Below, one piece after another: positions 21,134 through 32,566 of a stretch of DNA of 64,000 bases. Under the pieces are notes generated by a model. The model saw nothing but the letters and a program-made list of their open reading frames with translations, ran no database searches and was not told the DNA's origin. This stretch comes from Riptortus pedestris (taxonomy: Eukaryota > Arthropoda > Insecta > Hemiptera > Alydidae), in NCBI GenBank assembly GCA_019009955.1, contig CM032233.1, forward strand, positions 125,496,001 to 125,560,000, read 5' to 3'. Position 1 is the first letter of the stretch. Each line of letters begins with the position of its first letter. The position numbers and the translations under genes are program-made.

Positions 21134-22587
21134 GTAACCTCTGTCTGTACATTGATTTTTTTTCGCGAAATTTCACGATAACTTTTCGTTTCACATGTCA
21201 TAGACACCATAACTGCATTTTGTTTCTTTCGTGTATGTTTGTTTGTTTGTTTGTTTGTTACCTTTTCACGCATAAACGGCTGAACCGAATTTCATGAAAC
21301 TTGGTATGTATATTACTACTAGCCCAACTTAGACTTTAGGCTATATTAATATTCTCTAAGACAAACAGGAGTGGGGGTTATAAGGGAGGCCTAAAAATAA
21401 AAATAGTGATATTTCGTTTCCTATTGCTTTTTCAGCAAATATGTCCATTACAAAAGTTGTTTATTTTGTAATTTGAGTAACTTTTGTTATATGCACTTAT
21501 GCCGTATACGGAAGTATAAATGAGTTATACGCTAAACACTATAGAGGGAGTCCACAATTTTATTTGGCACGAAAGACTCAACCGAACTAAACCAAACTCG
21601 GTATGTGAATTAGTACTAACGCCTTCCTTATAATAAGCCATACTAACATTTCTAGGGACGGGCAGGAGTGGGGGTTATAAGGTAGGCCTGAAATTAAAAA
21701 TAGCGATATTTCGTTTCCTGTTGGATTTTCGGCAAATATGAACATAACAAAAGTTGTTTATTTTGTTATTTAGAGTAACTTTTGTAACACACACTTTTTT
21801 CGTATACCGAATTATAAACGAGATATACGCTAAAACCTATAGCGGAAGTGAACAATTTTATTTGGGACAAAAGACCCAACCAAAATAAATAAAACTCGGT
21901 ATGTGAATTAGCACTAACGCCTTCCTTATAATAAGCCATACTAACATGTCTAGGGACGGGCAGGAGTGGGGATTATAAGGGAGGCCTGAAATTAAATATA
22001 GTGATATTTCGTTTCCTATTGCTTTTTCTGCAAATTTGCACCTAACAAAAGTTGTTCATTTTGTTATTTAGAGTATCTTTTGATATATGCACTTTTGCCG
22101 TATACGGAAGTATAAATGAGTTATACGCTAAAAACTATAGCGGGAGTCCACAATTTTATTTGGCACAAAAGACTCAACCGAACTAAACCAAACTCGGTAT
22201 GTGAATTAGCACTAACGCCTTCCTTATAATAAGCCATACTAACATTTCTAGGGACGGGCAGGAGTGGGGGTTATATGGGAGGCCCGAAATTAATAATAGT
22301 AATATTTCGTTTCCTATTGCATTTTCGGCAAATATGCACATAACAAAAGTTGTTTATTTTGTTATTTAGAGAAACTTTTTTTTATATACATTATCGTCGT
22401 ATACCGAAGTATAAAGGCGCTATACGCAAAACATTATAGCTGGAGACAACAATTTTATTTGGCACAAAAGACTCAACCGAACTAAACAAAACACTCAGTA
22501 TGTTTATTAGCACTTACGCCTTCCTTATAATAATATCACCATTCAGCCTCAGATGAATTCCCGAGCGAAGCCGGGTATCTGAGCTAG
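21113..22587 (+). mobile_element. Non-autonomous Helitron-like element, copy 2, with tandem units
   Basis: Same 5' side as copy 1 (AAATTGTAACCTCTGTCTG) and the same 3' end (GAGCGAAGCCGGG..GAGCTAG|T). In between are about four tandem units of roughly 299 bp. Each opens near GACTCAACCGAACTAAACC and contains GGGACGGGCAGGAGTGGGGG and CCGTATACGGAAGTATAAA. The element sits in the (TA)n tail of the SINE. No coding capacity. Confidence 0.8.
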
Positions 22588-22607
22588 TATATAGATATAT
22601 ATATATA

Positions 22608-22990
22608 TACTAGCGGGCCCGGCAGACGTTGTCCTGTATGATATATCAAGCGATTAAGATATTAAATTTAATAATATTTTGTTTAAAACAAAAGCTACTT
22701 TTAATAACACAAAAAACAACATTTGTTATGTGCACGTTTGCCTAAAAACAAATAGAAAATAAAATATCGCGAAAACTCGATACGCAAAAAGAAAAGGAAA
22801 TATGAGTGTTCGCGGAAGATTGAACTCTGCGAAGAGTGAAGCAGGCGCACGACATCGGTGACGTCATCCACCGCCACTCATCCTTGCCCTGGACTGGGGA
22901 CCTCGCTGCCAGCGTATGCCACGAGGGGGGACCGGCAGGAAAGGGCAAGATGGGAGCCTAGTGCGGAAAAAAGGAGCTATATTATCGTCG
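22608..22990 (-). mobile_element. Second Helitron-like 3' end, minus strand
   Basis: ACTAGCGGGCCCGGCAGACG read on the minus strand is a GC-rich CTGCCGGGCCCGCTAG end followed by T, the Helitron pattern. It faces copy 2 across 20 bp of TA. The 5' limit is unknown; sequence to about 22990 is distinctly more GC-rich than its surroundings. Confidence 0.5.
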
Positions 22991-24225
22991 AGGTGAAAAA
23001 CCCCCTAACAATGCAAGAGTAGGCGCAAAAGGGCCCGTCGGGCGATGAAGCGGGGAAGAAACAAGGACAATAAAATAAAGTGAGTACTCACATTTATATC
23101 AAAATTCGTCGCACATCGAAGCCAACGGGCATTAACCCAATAATGGGCATCACCAAAGCAACCAGCTCCACCACAAGTTCCAACCAACCCACAGAAGCTC
23201 ACCAATGGAACATTATTAGATTTTAAAAGATCAACAATTTCCTTATCATTTGTACTCATTATTATTGATGTCACTTAATTATATTTTATTATATCCATCC
23301 ATGCTTTATAATTTGCACCACCATTCATTTCACCATACAGTCCACTATCTCAAATGCAAAAAAAATGGGCGAAGGGGCATCTCCCTATACATCTTTTTAT
23401 CGGAAGCCTCTTCGATCCCCAAACAATGAGAGAAGGAAAAGAAGACGTTTTAGTTCTATGATTATCTGGTAGAATGCGCACTACACATTAGCCTTTGTCT
23501 TTACAAAACAAATAGTTATAGACCAATAATTGAAATAAATCAAAACCATCAACAATAATAATGCAAATACACAAATATAAATAAAGAAAATAAAATAATT
23601 GCGATATTCAAATCAGATTAAAATAAATTTGGATAATAAATAACAGTGTCTGAAAGTGAAAACCTCTCACTGCTGCAAGCAGCTTTATTTAGATGACATA
23701 CTTAAACTCTTAAGGACAAACATTAGATAAACATTTTAACATTTCATTACATTCCCAATACCCTCGCCCTTCGACCGGAGACCGATGTGGCGCGAAGTGA
23801 ATATATGCCGGGCTGATCTGCGGCGCTAAACCATCCGTGGCGTCACCCAAACGCGTATTTAAAAATTCATTCAAACGTATAAAAAAAATCAAATATACTC
23901 TAACTAAATTCAAAACGCCTATTCGGGAATCGAATATATCACGTCTGAATATAAATCATGTGTTTCATTTAGTGTTCCACTAAGTTCCATGTTAACCTGA
24001 GCCCTTAAAATATCAGGAAAACTTTGATCATTCTGATATATTTGTAGCCTGAATTAATAGTAAAAAACCCCTGAATTACTCTAAAATTAAATAAATAAAT
24101 CATGTTTGATGCAAGGATTTCATATTATTTTACTTTAAAGTGATAAACGATATTTTCGTTTCAAGGCATAGGATCAAATATGTCATAGAAAATTATTTCA
24201 AGATCTCTTTCTAATAAATAAAAAG
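22991..24225. other. Unassigned, possibly body of the minus-strand Helitron
   Basis: Contains an 89-codon minus-strand frame (23005-23274) with no recognised domain. No other feature. Confidence 0.4.
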
Positions 24226-24788
24226 TCCGTCATGCAGGGGCTGCGTAAACTAAGCAGATTTCCCACGTGCGGTTTTACAATAGAGAAATCTTCCCAATAA
24301 CAACTGTAGTAGTAAGGGATCTCTAAACCTATTCACAAGGGACGAACAGTTACATAAACGGCCGCCAGAGCTCTCAACGGAAAGTCCGAACATAGCCGAC
24401 TCCTGCCGACCACACACAGTATACAAATGCAAATATCTCGGTTAATATTCAAGATACAGAATAAATGTATAGGACAATATTTATAGTAAACTTAATTTAC
24501 AATAAGACTGATTCTATACAATTTTTCGATCGGACGCATAATAATGGAGATATTTTGAATTTTCAAAAATACCCCCTCTAAACCCCCCCCCCTCCCACTG
24601 GTCCGATTTCAGTCATTAACGAACTTAATTAACGAACTGGTAACGATTAAACAAAAATTGCGACCGCTAGAGCGTTAACAGACAAATATGTCGACTCTCG
24701 CTATCACGAAATTCCAGAAGAAATTTTTCGAAACTCGCGTCATGAGTAGGACCTCAATAGCTGATTTCCCTTAAGGGAAATCTGCTAA
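24226..24788 (+). mobile_element. HINE lacking the (TA)n tract
   Basis: Both termini intact (TCCGTCATGCAGGGGCTGCG; GATTTCCCTTAAGGGAAATC, TGCTAA). The microsatellite position holds only a short ACAAATATGTCGAC stretch, and part of the right block is replaced. Confidence 0.83.
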
Positions 24789-24924
24789 AAAGGTTTTGTA
24801 GAATGCTCATAAGGAATAAAAAATCTAATTTAATTTTCCCCCCTTCTGGATTTCTTTCAGGTGTGTAGCTAGAAGATACAAAAGATTTAAAGAACAAAGA
24901 AACGAAATTCGGAGACCAGAAGTT

Positions 24925-25040
24925 TTAGCAGATATTCCTTAAGGGAAATCAGCTATTGAGGGTTGTACTCATGACGCTGTTTGAAACATTTCTGCAATTG
25001 TCCATCGATCCCAGTTGACGTTCGAAACTGTCTCTCTCTC

Positions 25041-25099
<59 letters not shown>

Positions 25100-25150
25100 T
25101 ATCGACATCTTGAATATTGACAGATATTTTAGCATTCTGTAATTTTTAGA
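24925..25150 (-). mobile_element. HINE, right end plus (TA)n and a short core piece
   Basis: TTAGCAGATATTCCTTAAGG, the ATTGAGGGTTGTACTCATGA block, CT then (TA)n to about 25093, then CTTGAATATTGACAGATATT from the core. The left end is lost. Confidence 0.7.
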
Positions 25151-26140
25151 CTTTAGTAAAACCCACTTCTAGTAATTAAACGTCAGGAATAAGCCAACAT
25201 ATCTTAATCAACATAAATCTTGAAACTTCTTATTTCAAGCTTAAATACCAAATATTGTTTTCAACGGGACTTTATAATGTGAGATACATGCTAATAAGCA
25301 GAGTGATGAAGTAATCAATTAAGAATTTCTGTCTTTACACAAAACCGTTCATTTCATCTTTACCATACTCAATATTTAACTTTTTAGGTTGGGGATTGGA
25401 ATCCGAAAATTCTAAATATCGTTTTTATTTTGAGTCGAATCGTAAACTGTTATAGCATCAATCTTGCTAAACCCATTGATGCTCTACAATTACTGTTCCA
25501 TAGATTTTCTTGTGACTCGAATATTAAGCGGCTTCTTGTTTTCGGCTTTCAGTAAATCCTCACTTCTACACATCGTGCTCCGGCTTATAAATAGAGAATA
25601 TATAGTGAGATTATATTACTAGTGTGTTATTCCAGCACGTGGAAATCTGTGTTTGTCTGGATTGGGTGAGGTACATTTTGGGTTCTGGAGGGGGGGGGGA
25701 GTCCAGAAAGATAACTCCGTTGAAATATATAAAACAAAACTTTTTTGCAATTACACCACTTCCTTTAAATCTTAGAAGGAATTAGCGAATGGGAATAGTT
25801 GTGCGAGGGGGAGGATTGGAAGGAATAAAAATATGAAGTGAGGGGTGGGTTGAGGGAGGGGGTGGTTGACAAAGGACGCGATCAAAGAAAGTGGAAGCAT
25901 CTCCGAGACCGAACAACTTCCCTCAGATGCAACAAGTGGCTTCACGCCCTCACAACTCAACCAAAATCCTCAGCACTTATTTTAAGAGATAACTCCCCTT
26001 TCTCCCAAATATCCCCCATTTTTAGCTTAAGACAGTCCTCATTTTCGTTTCCCAGCAACCGGACAGTCTTAGCAGCTTTACTTTAAGGGAAACATCCTGC
26101 TGAGTTTGCGTCTCATGACCCAAACACGTGTATAAACTGG
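25151..26140. other. Unassigned sequence
   Basis: No convincing gene; the short antiparallel ORFs around 25.8-26.1 kb lack recognisable signatures. Confidence 0.5.
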
Positions 26141-26149
26141 GAGCTGTTT

Positions 26150-27015
26150 AATGTCTCCTATTAAAATAAAATCATTGTTGGCTACGCTTCCACTATAATA
26201 ATTTATTGAAACGGCAAAGCGCTTTCGATGCTGTGCATCATCGTCAGTGCCCTGTTGACACACAAAATAATAGTTACGATTTCTATTAAAATATGTTAGA
26301 TACCATATAACAAAAAAAATTATCTTTCTTAGAACTAAATAACATAAAACATAACGTAGAACTAAATAACATATAAAACATTTCATTTATCAACAATTAT
26401 TTTTTATTAAATTAAGTGGGTACAGGTAGGAAATTAAAGCCAACTGAAAGAAAGACTTAAACTAGACTATTTAAACGAAAAGAAAAGGGGAACAAAGGAG
26501 AAGAGAGCGGGGTCTTACTGAACGTTTTCGATGTTGACCTGACGGCTCTTGAGCCTGGACTGGCTTTTCATTCCAGCTAGTTGAGATAAGGAGGCTATTG
26601 GTACAAATTTTAGAGAGCAGACATCCTCTTAAATATTAATGTTTTTCTTTGACGTTAAAAGGTCCAATCTAATCTCTAGTCCCTCAACCCTGCCCATTTT
26701 CCTTCCTTTAGGTAGGTGATGCAAAACTTCCAATTGTAAAGAGCCTTGGTCATGATTTTCATTAGGTGTTTTTTAATTTCACTTGTTTTTGTGGTGAAAT
26801 GCTCTTTGAACCTTGTTTTTATCTTCCTGCCACTCTGCCCTAAGTATATAGCTTCACAGGAATGGCAAGATATCCGGTAGACGCCAGACTTCTCTATAGC
26901 GGAAACAGGATCTTTGGGGTTGGGGAAGAGATTTTTGAGGGTCTTCTTCCTCCGGTAAGCCGTCTTACCCTTGCAAAATGAGGATGTGTAGACTAATGAA
27001 GAGGGTATCCCTTGC
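26150..27015 (-). mobile_element. Penelope-like element fragment (3' end of ORF and terminal repeat)
   Basis: Minus-strand 3' part of a PLE: the GIY-YIG coding segment at 26676-27015, about 400 bp of non-coding sequence, and a hammerhead-like motif at 26223-26247. The reverse transcriptase part is absent. At the position where it should continue, the 41-bp minisatellite begins. Confidence 0.75.
26223..26247 (-). ncRNA. Hammerhead-ribozyme-like core in PLE terminal repeat
   Basis: The minus strand reads CTGACGA, a GATGC/GCATC stem II, GAAA, then AGCG...CGTT as a possible stem III and T at the cleavage position. The two invariant core boxes (CUGANGA and GAAA) are intact. Stem I was not resolved. 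PLE terminal repeats are known to carry such ribozymes. Confidence 0.5.
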
Positions 27016-27017
27016 AA
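26676..27017 (-). pseudogene. Penelope GIY-YIG endonuclease fragment
   Basis: The translation contains AYRRKKTLKNLFPNPKDP, then SGVYRISCHSCEAIYLGQSG and RKIKTRFKEH. This is the Penelope variant of GIY-YIG: GVY, CxxC, YxG, then the R..EH motif. It aligns with residues about 690-745 of the intact element at 51509-54025 (AYRKRASLQNF ... SGVYMMKCGMCEASYVGRTE). The frame is open, but the part upstream of about residue 15 is already tandem-repeat sequence and the distal catalytic region has decayed. Confidence 0.82.
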
Positions 27018-30000
27018 AATGAGGATGTGTAGACTAATGAAGAGGGTATCCCTTGCAAAATGAGGATGTGTAGACTAATGAAGAGGGTATCCCTTGCAAA
27101 ATGAGGATGTGTAGACTAATGAAGAGGGTATCTCTTGCAAAATGAGGATGTATAGAGCTATGAAGAGGGCATCCCTTGCAGAATAAGGATGTATAGAGCT
27201 ATGAAGAGGGCATCCCTTGCAGAATAAGGATGTATAGAGCTATGAAGAGGGCATCCCTTGCAGAATAAGGATGTATAGAGCTATGAAGAGGGCATCCCTT
27301 GCAGAATAAGGATGTATAGAGCTATGAAGAGGGCATCCCTTGCAGAATTAGGATGTATAGAGTTATGAAGAGGGCATCCCTTGCAGAATAAGGATGTATA
27401 GAGCTATGAAGAGGGCATCCCTTGCAGAATAAGGATGTATAGAGCTATGAAGAGGGCATCCCTTGCAGAATAAGGATGTATAGAGCTATGAAGAGGGCAT
27501 CCCTTGCAGAATAAGGATGTATAGAGTTATGAAGAGGGCATCCCTTGCAGAATAAGGATGTATAGAGCTATGAAGAGGGCATCCCTTGCAGAATAAGGAT
27601 GTATAGAGCTATGAAGAGGGCATCCCTTGCAGAATAAGGATGTATAGAGCTATGAAGAGGCATCCCTTGCAGAATAAGGATGTATAGAGTTATGAAGAGG
27701 GCATCCCTTGCCGAATAAGGATGTATAGAGCTATGAAGAGGGCATCCCTTGCAGAATAAGGATGTATAGAGCTATGAAGAGGGCATCCCTTGCAGACTAC
27801 GGATGTATAGAGCTATGAAGAGGGCATCCCTTGCAGAATAAGGATGTATAGAGCTATGAAGAGGGCATCCCTTGCAGAATAAGGATGTATAGAGCTATGA
27901 AGAGGGCATCCCTAGCAGAATAAGGATGTATAGAGCTATGAAGAGGGCATCCCTTGCAGAATAAGGATGTCTAGAGGTATGAGGTGGGCATCCCTTGCAG
28001 ACTAAGGATGTATAGAGATATGAAGAGGGCATCCCTTGAAGAATAAGGATGGATAGATCTAGGAAGAGGGCATCCCTTGCAGAATAAGGATGTATATATC
28101 TATGATGGGGGCATCCATTGCAGAATAAGGATGTATAGAGTTATGAAGAGGGCATCCCTTGCAGAATAAGGATGTATAGAGCTATGAAGAGGGCATCCCT
28201 TGCAGAATAAGGATGTATAGAGCTATGAAGAGGGCATCCCTTGCAGAATAAGGATGTATAGAGCTATGAAGAGGGCATCCCTTGAGGAATAAGGATGTAT
28301 AGAGTTATGAAGAGGGCATCCCTTGCAGAATAAGGATGTATAGAGCTATGAAGAGGGCATCCCTTGCAGAATAAGGATGTATAGAGCTATGAAGAGGGCA
28401 TCCCTTGCAGAATAAGGATGTATAGAGCTATGAAGAGGGCATCCCTTGCAGAATAAGGATGTGTAGAGTTATGAAGAAGGTATCTCTTGCAGAATAAGGA
28501 TGTGTAGAGTTATGGAGAGGGTATCTCTTGCAGAATAAGGATGTATAGAGCTATGAAGAGGGCATCCCTTGCAGAATAAGGATGTATAGAGCTATGAAGA
28601 GGGCATCCCTTGCAGAATAAGGATGTGTAGAGTTATGAAGAGTGCATCCCTTGCAGAATAAGGATGTGTAGAGTTATGAAGAGGGCATCCCTTGCAGAAT
28701 AAGGATGTATAGAGCTATGAAGAGGGCATCCCTTGCAGAATAAGGATGTATAGAGCTATGAAGAGGGTATCTCTTGCAGAATAAGGATGTATAGAGCTAT
28801 GAAGAGGGCATCCCTTGGAGAATAAGGATGTGTAGAGTAATGAAGAGGGTATCTCTTGCAGAATAAGGATGTGTAGAGTTATGAAGAGGGCATCCCTTGC
28901 AGAATAAGGATGTGTAGAGTTATGAAGAGGGCATCCCTTGCAGAATAAGGATGTGTAGAGTTATGAAGAGGGCATCCCTTACAGAATAAGGATGTGTAGA
29001 GTTATGAAGAAGGTATCTCTTGCAAAATAAGGATGTGTAGAGTTATGAAGAGGGCATCCCTTGCAGAATAAGGATGTGTAGAGAGCTATGAAGAGGGCAT
29101 CCCTTGCAGAATAAGGATGTATAGAGTTATGAGAAGGGCATCCCTTGCAGAATAAGGATGTATAGAGCTATGAAGAGGGCATCCCTTGCAGAATAAGGAT
29201 GTATAGAGCTATGAAGAGGGCATCCCTTGCAGAATAAGGATGTATAGAGCTATGAAGAGGGCATCCCTTGCAGAATAAGGATGTATAGAGCTATGAAGAG
29301 GGCAAATCCCTTGCAGAATAAGGATGTATAGAGCTATGAAGAGGGCATCCCTTGCCCAGAATAAGGATGTATAGAGTTATGAAGAGGGCATCCCTTGCAG
29401 AATAAGGATGTATAGAGCTATGAAGAGGGCATCCCTTGCAGAATAAGTGGATGTATAGAGCTATGAAGAGGGCAATCCTTGCAGAATAAGGATGTATAGA
29501 GCTATGAAGAGATGGCATCCCATTGCAGAATAAGGATGTATAGAGCTATAAGAGGCATCAGAGGTATAGAGTTATGAAAGGAGGGCATCCCTTGCAGAAT
29601 AAGGATGTATAGAGCTAATGAAGAGGGCATCCCCTTGCAGAATAAAGAGCTATGCATCCCTTGCAGAAAAAGGTTGTGAGTTATGAAGAGGGCATCCCTT
29701 GCTAAGGATGTAATAGAGTTATGAAGTGCATCCCTTGCATATGTATAGAGCTATGAAGAGGGCATCCCTTGCAAGATGATAGAGCTATGTATAAGGAGCT
29801 ATGATGAAGAGGGCATCCCTTGCAGAATAAGGATGTAGAGTTAGAAGAGCTTATCTCTTGCAGAATAAGGATGTCTAGCGCTATGAAGAGGGCATCCCTT
29901 GCAGAATAAGGATGTGTAGAGTTATGAAGAGGGCATCCCTTGCCGAATAAGGCTGTATAGAGGTATGAAGAGGGCATCCCTTGCAGAATAAGGATGTGTA

Positions 30001-30492
30001 GAGTTATGAAGAGGGCATCCCTTGCAGAATAAGGATGTGTAGAGTTATGAAGAGGGCATCCCTTGCAGAATAAGGATGTGTAGAGTTATGAAGAGGGTAT
30101 CTCTTGCAGAATAAGGATGTATAGAGTTATGAAGAGGGCATCCCTTGCAGAATAAGGATGTGTAGAGTTATGAAGAGGGTATCTCTTGCAGAATAAGGAT
30201 GTATAGAGCTATGAAGAGGGCATCCCTTGCAGAATAAGGATGTGTAGAGTTATGAAGAGGGCATCCCTTGCAGAATAAGGATGTGTAGAGTTATGAAGAG
30301 GGCATCCTTGCAGAATGTGTAGAGTTATGAAGAGGGCATCTCTTGCAGAATAAGGATGTATAGAGTTATGAAGAGGGCATCCCTTGCAGAATAAGGAATG
30401 TGATGGAATATCCCTTGCAGAATAAGGATGTGTAGCTAATTAAGGATGTGTAGAAGAAAGGTATCTCTTGCAAAATAAGGATGTGTAGAGTG
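26969..30492. repeat. 41-bp minisatellite, about 85 copies
   Basis: Unit AGGATGTATAGAGCTATGAA + GAGGGCATCCCTTGCAGAAT + A. The first four units (to about 27125) are a distinct variant (GTGTAGACTAATGAAGAGGG). Units become irregular, with insertions and deletions, at 29300-29830 and 30300-30480. GGATG and CATCC within each unit are complementary, so every unit can form a small hairpin. 41 is not a multiple of 3, so long frames through it are artefacts. Confidence 0.97.
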
Positions 30493-31079
30493 GTGGTTTT
30501 GGGTAGATTTATGCAGGGGGTAGCCGGCGAGCCAGGAGCGGCCTAATTCCGATCAGCGTCTAAGGCGGGGCTGGCTGCTTTGATTAAAGCAGAGCTCTAA
30601 TTATCTTCTGATAATTGTAGATTAGGACGAGCCAGCCATTACCTACAGCTATTTAGCTCCTACATAATCGATATTTGCTCGCGGATAAAGGGACAAAGGG
30701 CTCCTGCTCAACTCTCAACCAACCGACGACATCCTTAAATATTTCAAGCCATCACGCCTTATTCTCTTCCTATACTAAGCCTATGGCGCTATTTCACATT
30801 TAATTCCTTATGTCTCTCAAAATCGGTTTTAAATATACTTAAAAGCTGGACGGAAGTGCACTGTAATTCGTTGAAAGTGCAGTAGCTCTAAAAATGAAAT
30901 GCATTTATTTCCATTAAATGTTTACAAAATATGTATAATACGAGATGTCAAATATGTTTTCTTCTAAGAGACGTTCACTAATATTATGCCAATCAATGTT
31001 TTCATATTTTGATTGATGGTAGAGTATTGTTGGGTGTCGGCTAAAATATAGATACTTAATTCTTCAAATACAGAATTTT
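30493..31079. other. Unassigned sequence after the minisatellite
   Basis: A GC-richer block at 30500-30640 (GCCGGCGAGCCAGGAGCGGC), then AT-rich DNA. Nothing recognised. Confidence 0.5.
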
Positions 31080-31084
31080 ATTGA

Positions 31085-31130
31085 GTGTGCTAACAGTTTC
31101 GGTCACCATTGGTTTCCTTCTTCAGAGCTG
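31085..31130 (-). ncRNA. Second hammerhead-like motif (PLE remnant)
   Basis: The minus strand reads CTGAAGA, a weak stem, GAAA, then CTGTTAGCACACTCAATAAA. The overall form (CTGAAGA...CCGAAA...AATAAAAT) parallels the PLE terminal repeats elsewhere in the window. Stem II is imperfect. Confidence 0.35.
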
Positions 31131-31599
31131 ACAATGAACAAAAAACAAAAGATGTAAACAAATTTTCGAACAATTGTGAAAGCATAATATCTTCTGTTAT
31201 TTACAGGATGGACTTAAATATAAATAAATTTGTTTTTTATAAAACGTTATAGCTGACTATGACCAAACACGCCATCACAAACAACCACACCTTTGATTTT
31301 AACAACACTCCCATACTAGATATGTACACAAAAAAATCACCATCAACTTCTCATTTCTGAAACCTTTCAAATTAACATAGACCCGAATAGCATAAATTAC
31401 AAAACAGATCAAAAAAAATATATATCCCAGCTATGCACACATCTTTACAATACTACAGGCTCATTGACCTTCCATTCTATTGGTTTTCCCCAATCCCTTC
31501 CCATCCCTACCTGCCTCTGCATTATCCTCAATCGTAATGTAGTTTTTACTTAGTGTAGTTCTTTTGTGCTCCCTGCTCCTCCTTTATGTTAAATGAGAA

Positions 31600-31736
31600 C
31601 GGCTAACTTTGGGTCTAGTCTTGAGTTTCCGTAAGCTAGTTCAGCGGTTTCCGTAACTGTTCGACTCTCGTGAAGTTTCTCTATTGTAAAACTTCACGTG
31701 GGAAATCTGCTTAGTTTACGCAGCCCCTGCGTGGCG
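31600..31736 (-). mobile_element. HINE left-end fragment
   Basis: ACTTCACGTGGGAAATCTGC then CGCAGCCCCTGCGTGGCGGA: a minus-strand left terminus with about 100 bp of adjoining sequence. Confidence 0.75.
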
Positions 31737-31744
31737 GACTTTTT

Positions 31745-31990
31745 TAGTTCTATCTAGGCTGTTCTGGAACATTCTCTTCTGAAGTTAGCGCGCGGCGATA
31801 AACGCGGCCCAGCTCGTCCCGAGAGTTAGTTTGTTCTCAGCTCTCTTCAAGTGAACAACAGTGCGCTCAGTGCAGCTTTAGTGAACAGTGCGTTTTAGTT
31901 GCAGTGGGTTTTAAAAAGTGTTTTATGTGAAGAACTGTGCTGTGTTTCTGTAAAGAACAGTATAGTGTTAAATCTATCTTAATTAAATTT
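31745..31990 (+). mobile_element. LTR fragment related to the solo LTR
   Basis: GTGAACAACAGTGCGCTCAG, AAAAAGTGTTTTATGTGAAG and GAACTGTGCTGTG parallel the R/U5 part of the LTR at 5233-5882. Ends are not preserved. Confidence 0.5.
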
Positions 31991-32566
31991 CTTTTTTATA
32001 GGGAAAAAAAGACAATAATTTCTAATAAATATTAATGATATTTATAATAAAAAAAAATATGCTATGTCCCATACATACCACAAAACAGCCAATATCCCGA
32101 TTCATTTTTGAGAAGTTTATTTTAGTTTAATGAAAACTCTGAAGTAATGTTTGTTGAATTAATATTTTTTTCCTTTAGAATTGTGACTACACTTCATTAA
32201 GATTAATGGATACTTTTATTCCGTGAACTATTCATCTAAATCAGCTGACTGGAGCCGTCATACATTGTAAGCCTTTCTCTGACCGGCACAGTTTATTACT
32301 TTGATCTATACGATAATAAATATTTAACCGTACAATAAAGTTGATATTCGTTAATGGTTGAAATCGGACCAGGATCGGGGGTTTAGTTAGGGGGCTTGGA
32401 AAATTCAAAAGATCTTAGTTATTATAAATCATATCGAAAAATGTTGATGCTATCTATTGGTGCTCCATAATTATTGCTCTATAAATTGTTTGCTAGCTCT
32501 AATGTTAAGCGAGTTATTCGTTCTTTATTTTTTTCTGCCTTCATTAAACCCCCAATTCTATATATA

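Noticed and set aside
23005..23274. 89-aa minus-strand ORF with Cys/Gly cluster
   Set aside because: No recognised domain or second copy; left as unassigned.
26075..26120. HINE end (CTTTAAGGGAAACATCCTGC)
   Set aside because: Only about 12 bases fit the terminal pattern and the neighbouring blocks are missing.
29291..29977. Minus-strand frames of 75 and 91 aa with repeating HSSIHPYSA
   Set aside because: Readings of the 41-bp minisatellite; the unit length is not a multiple of 3 and the frames open only where indels allow.
26969..30492. CRISPR-like array of regular repeats
   Set aside because: Repeats are contiguous 41-bp units with no unique spacers, in a eukaryotic genome.
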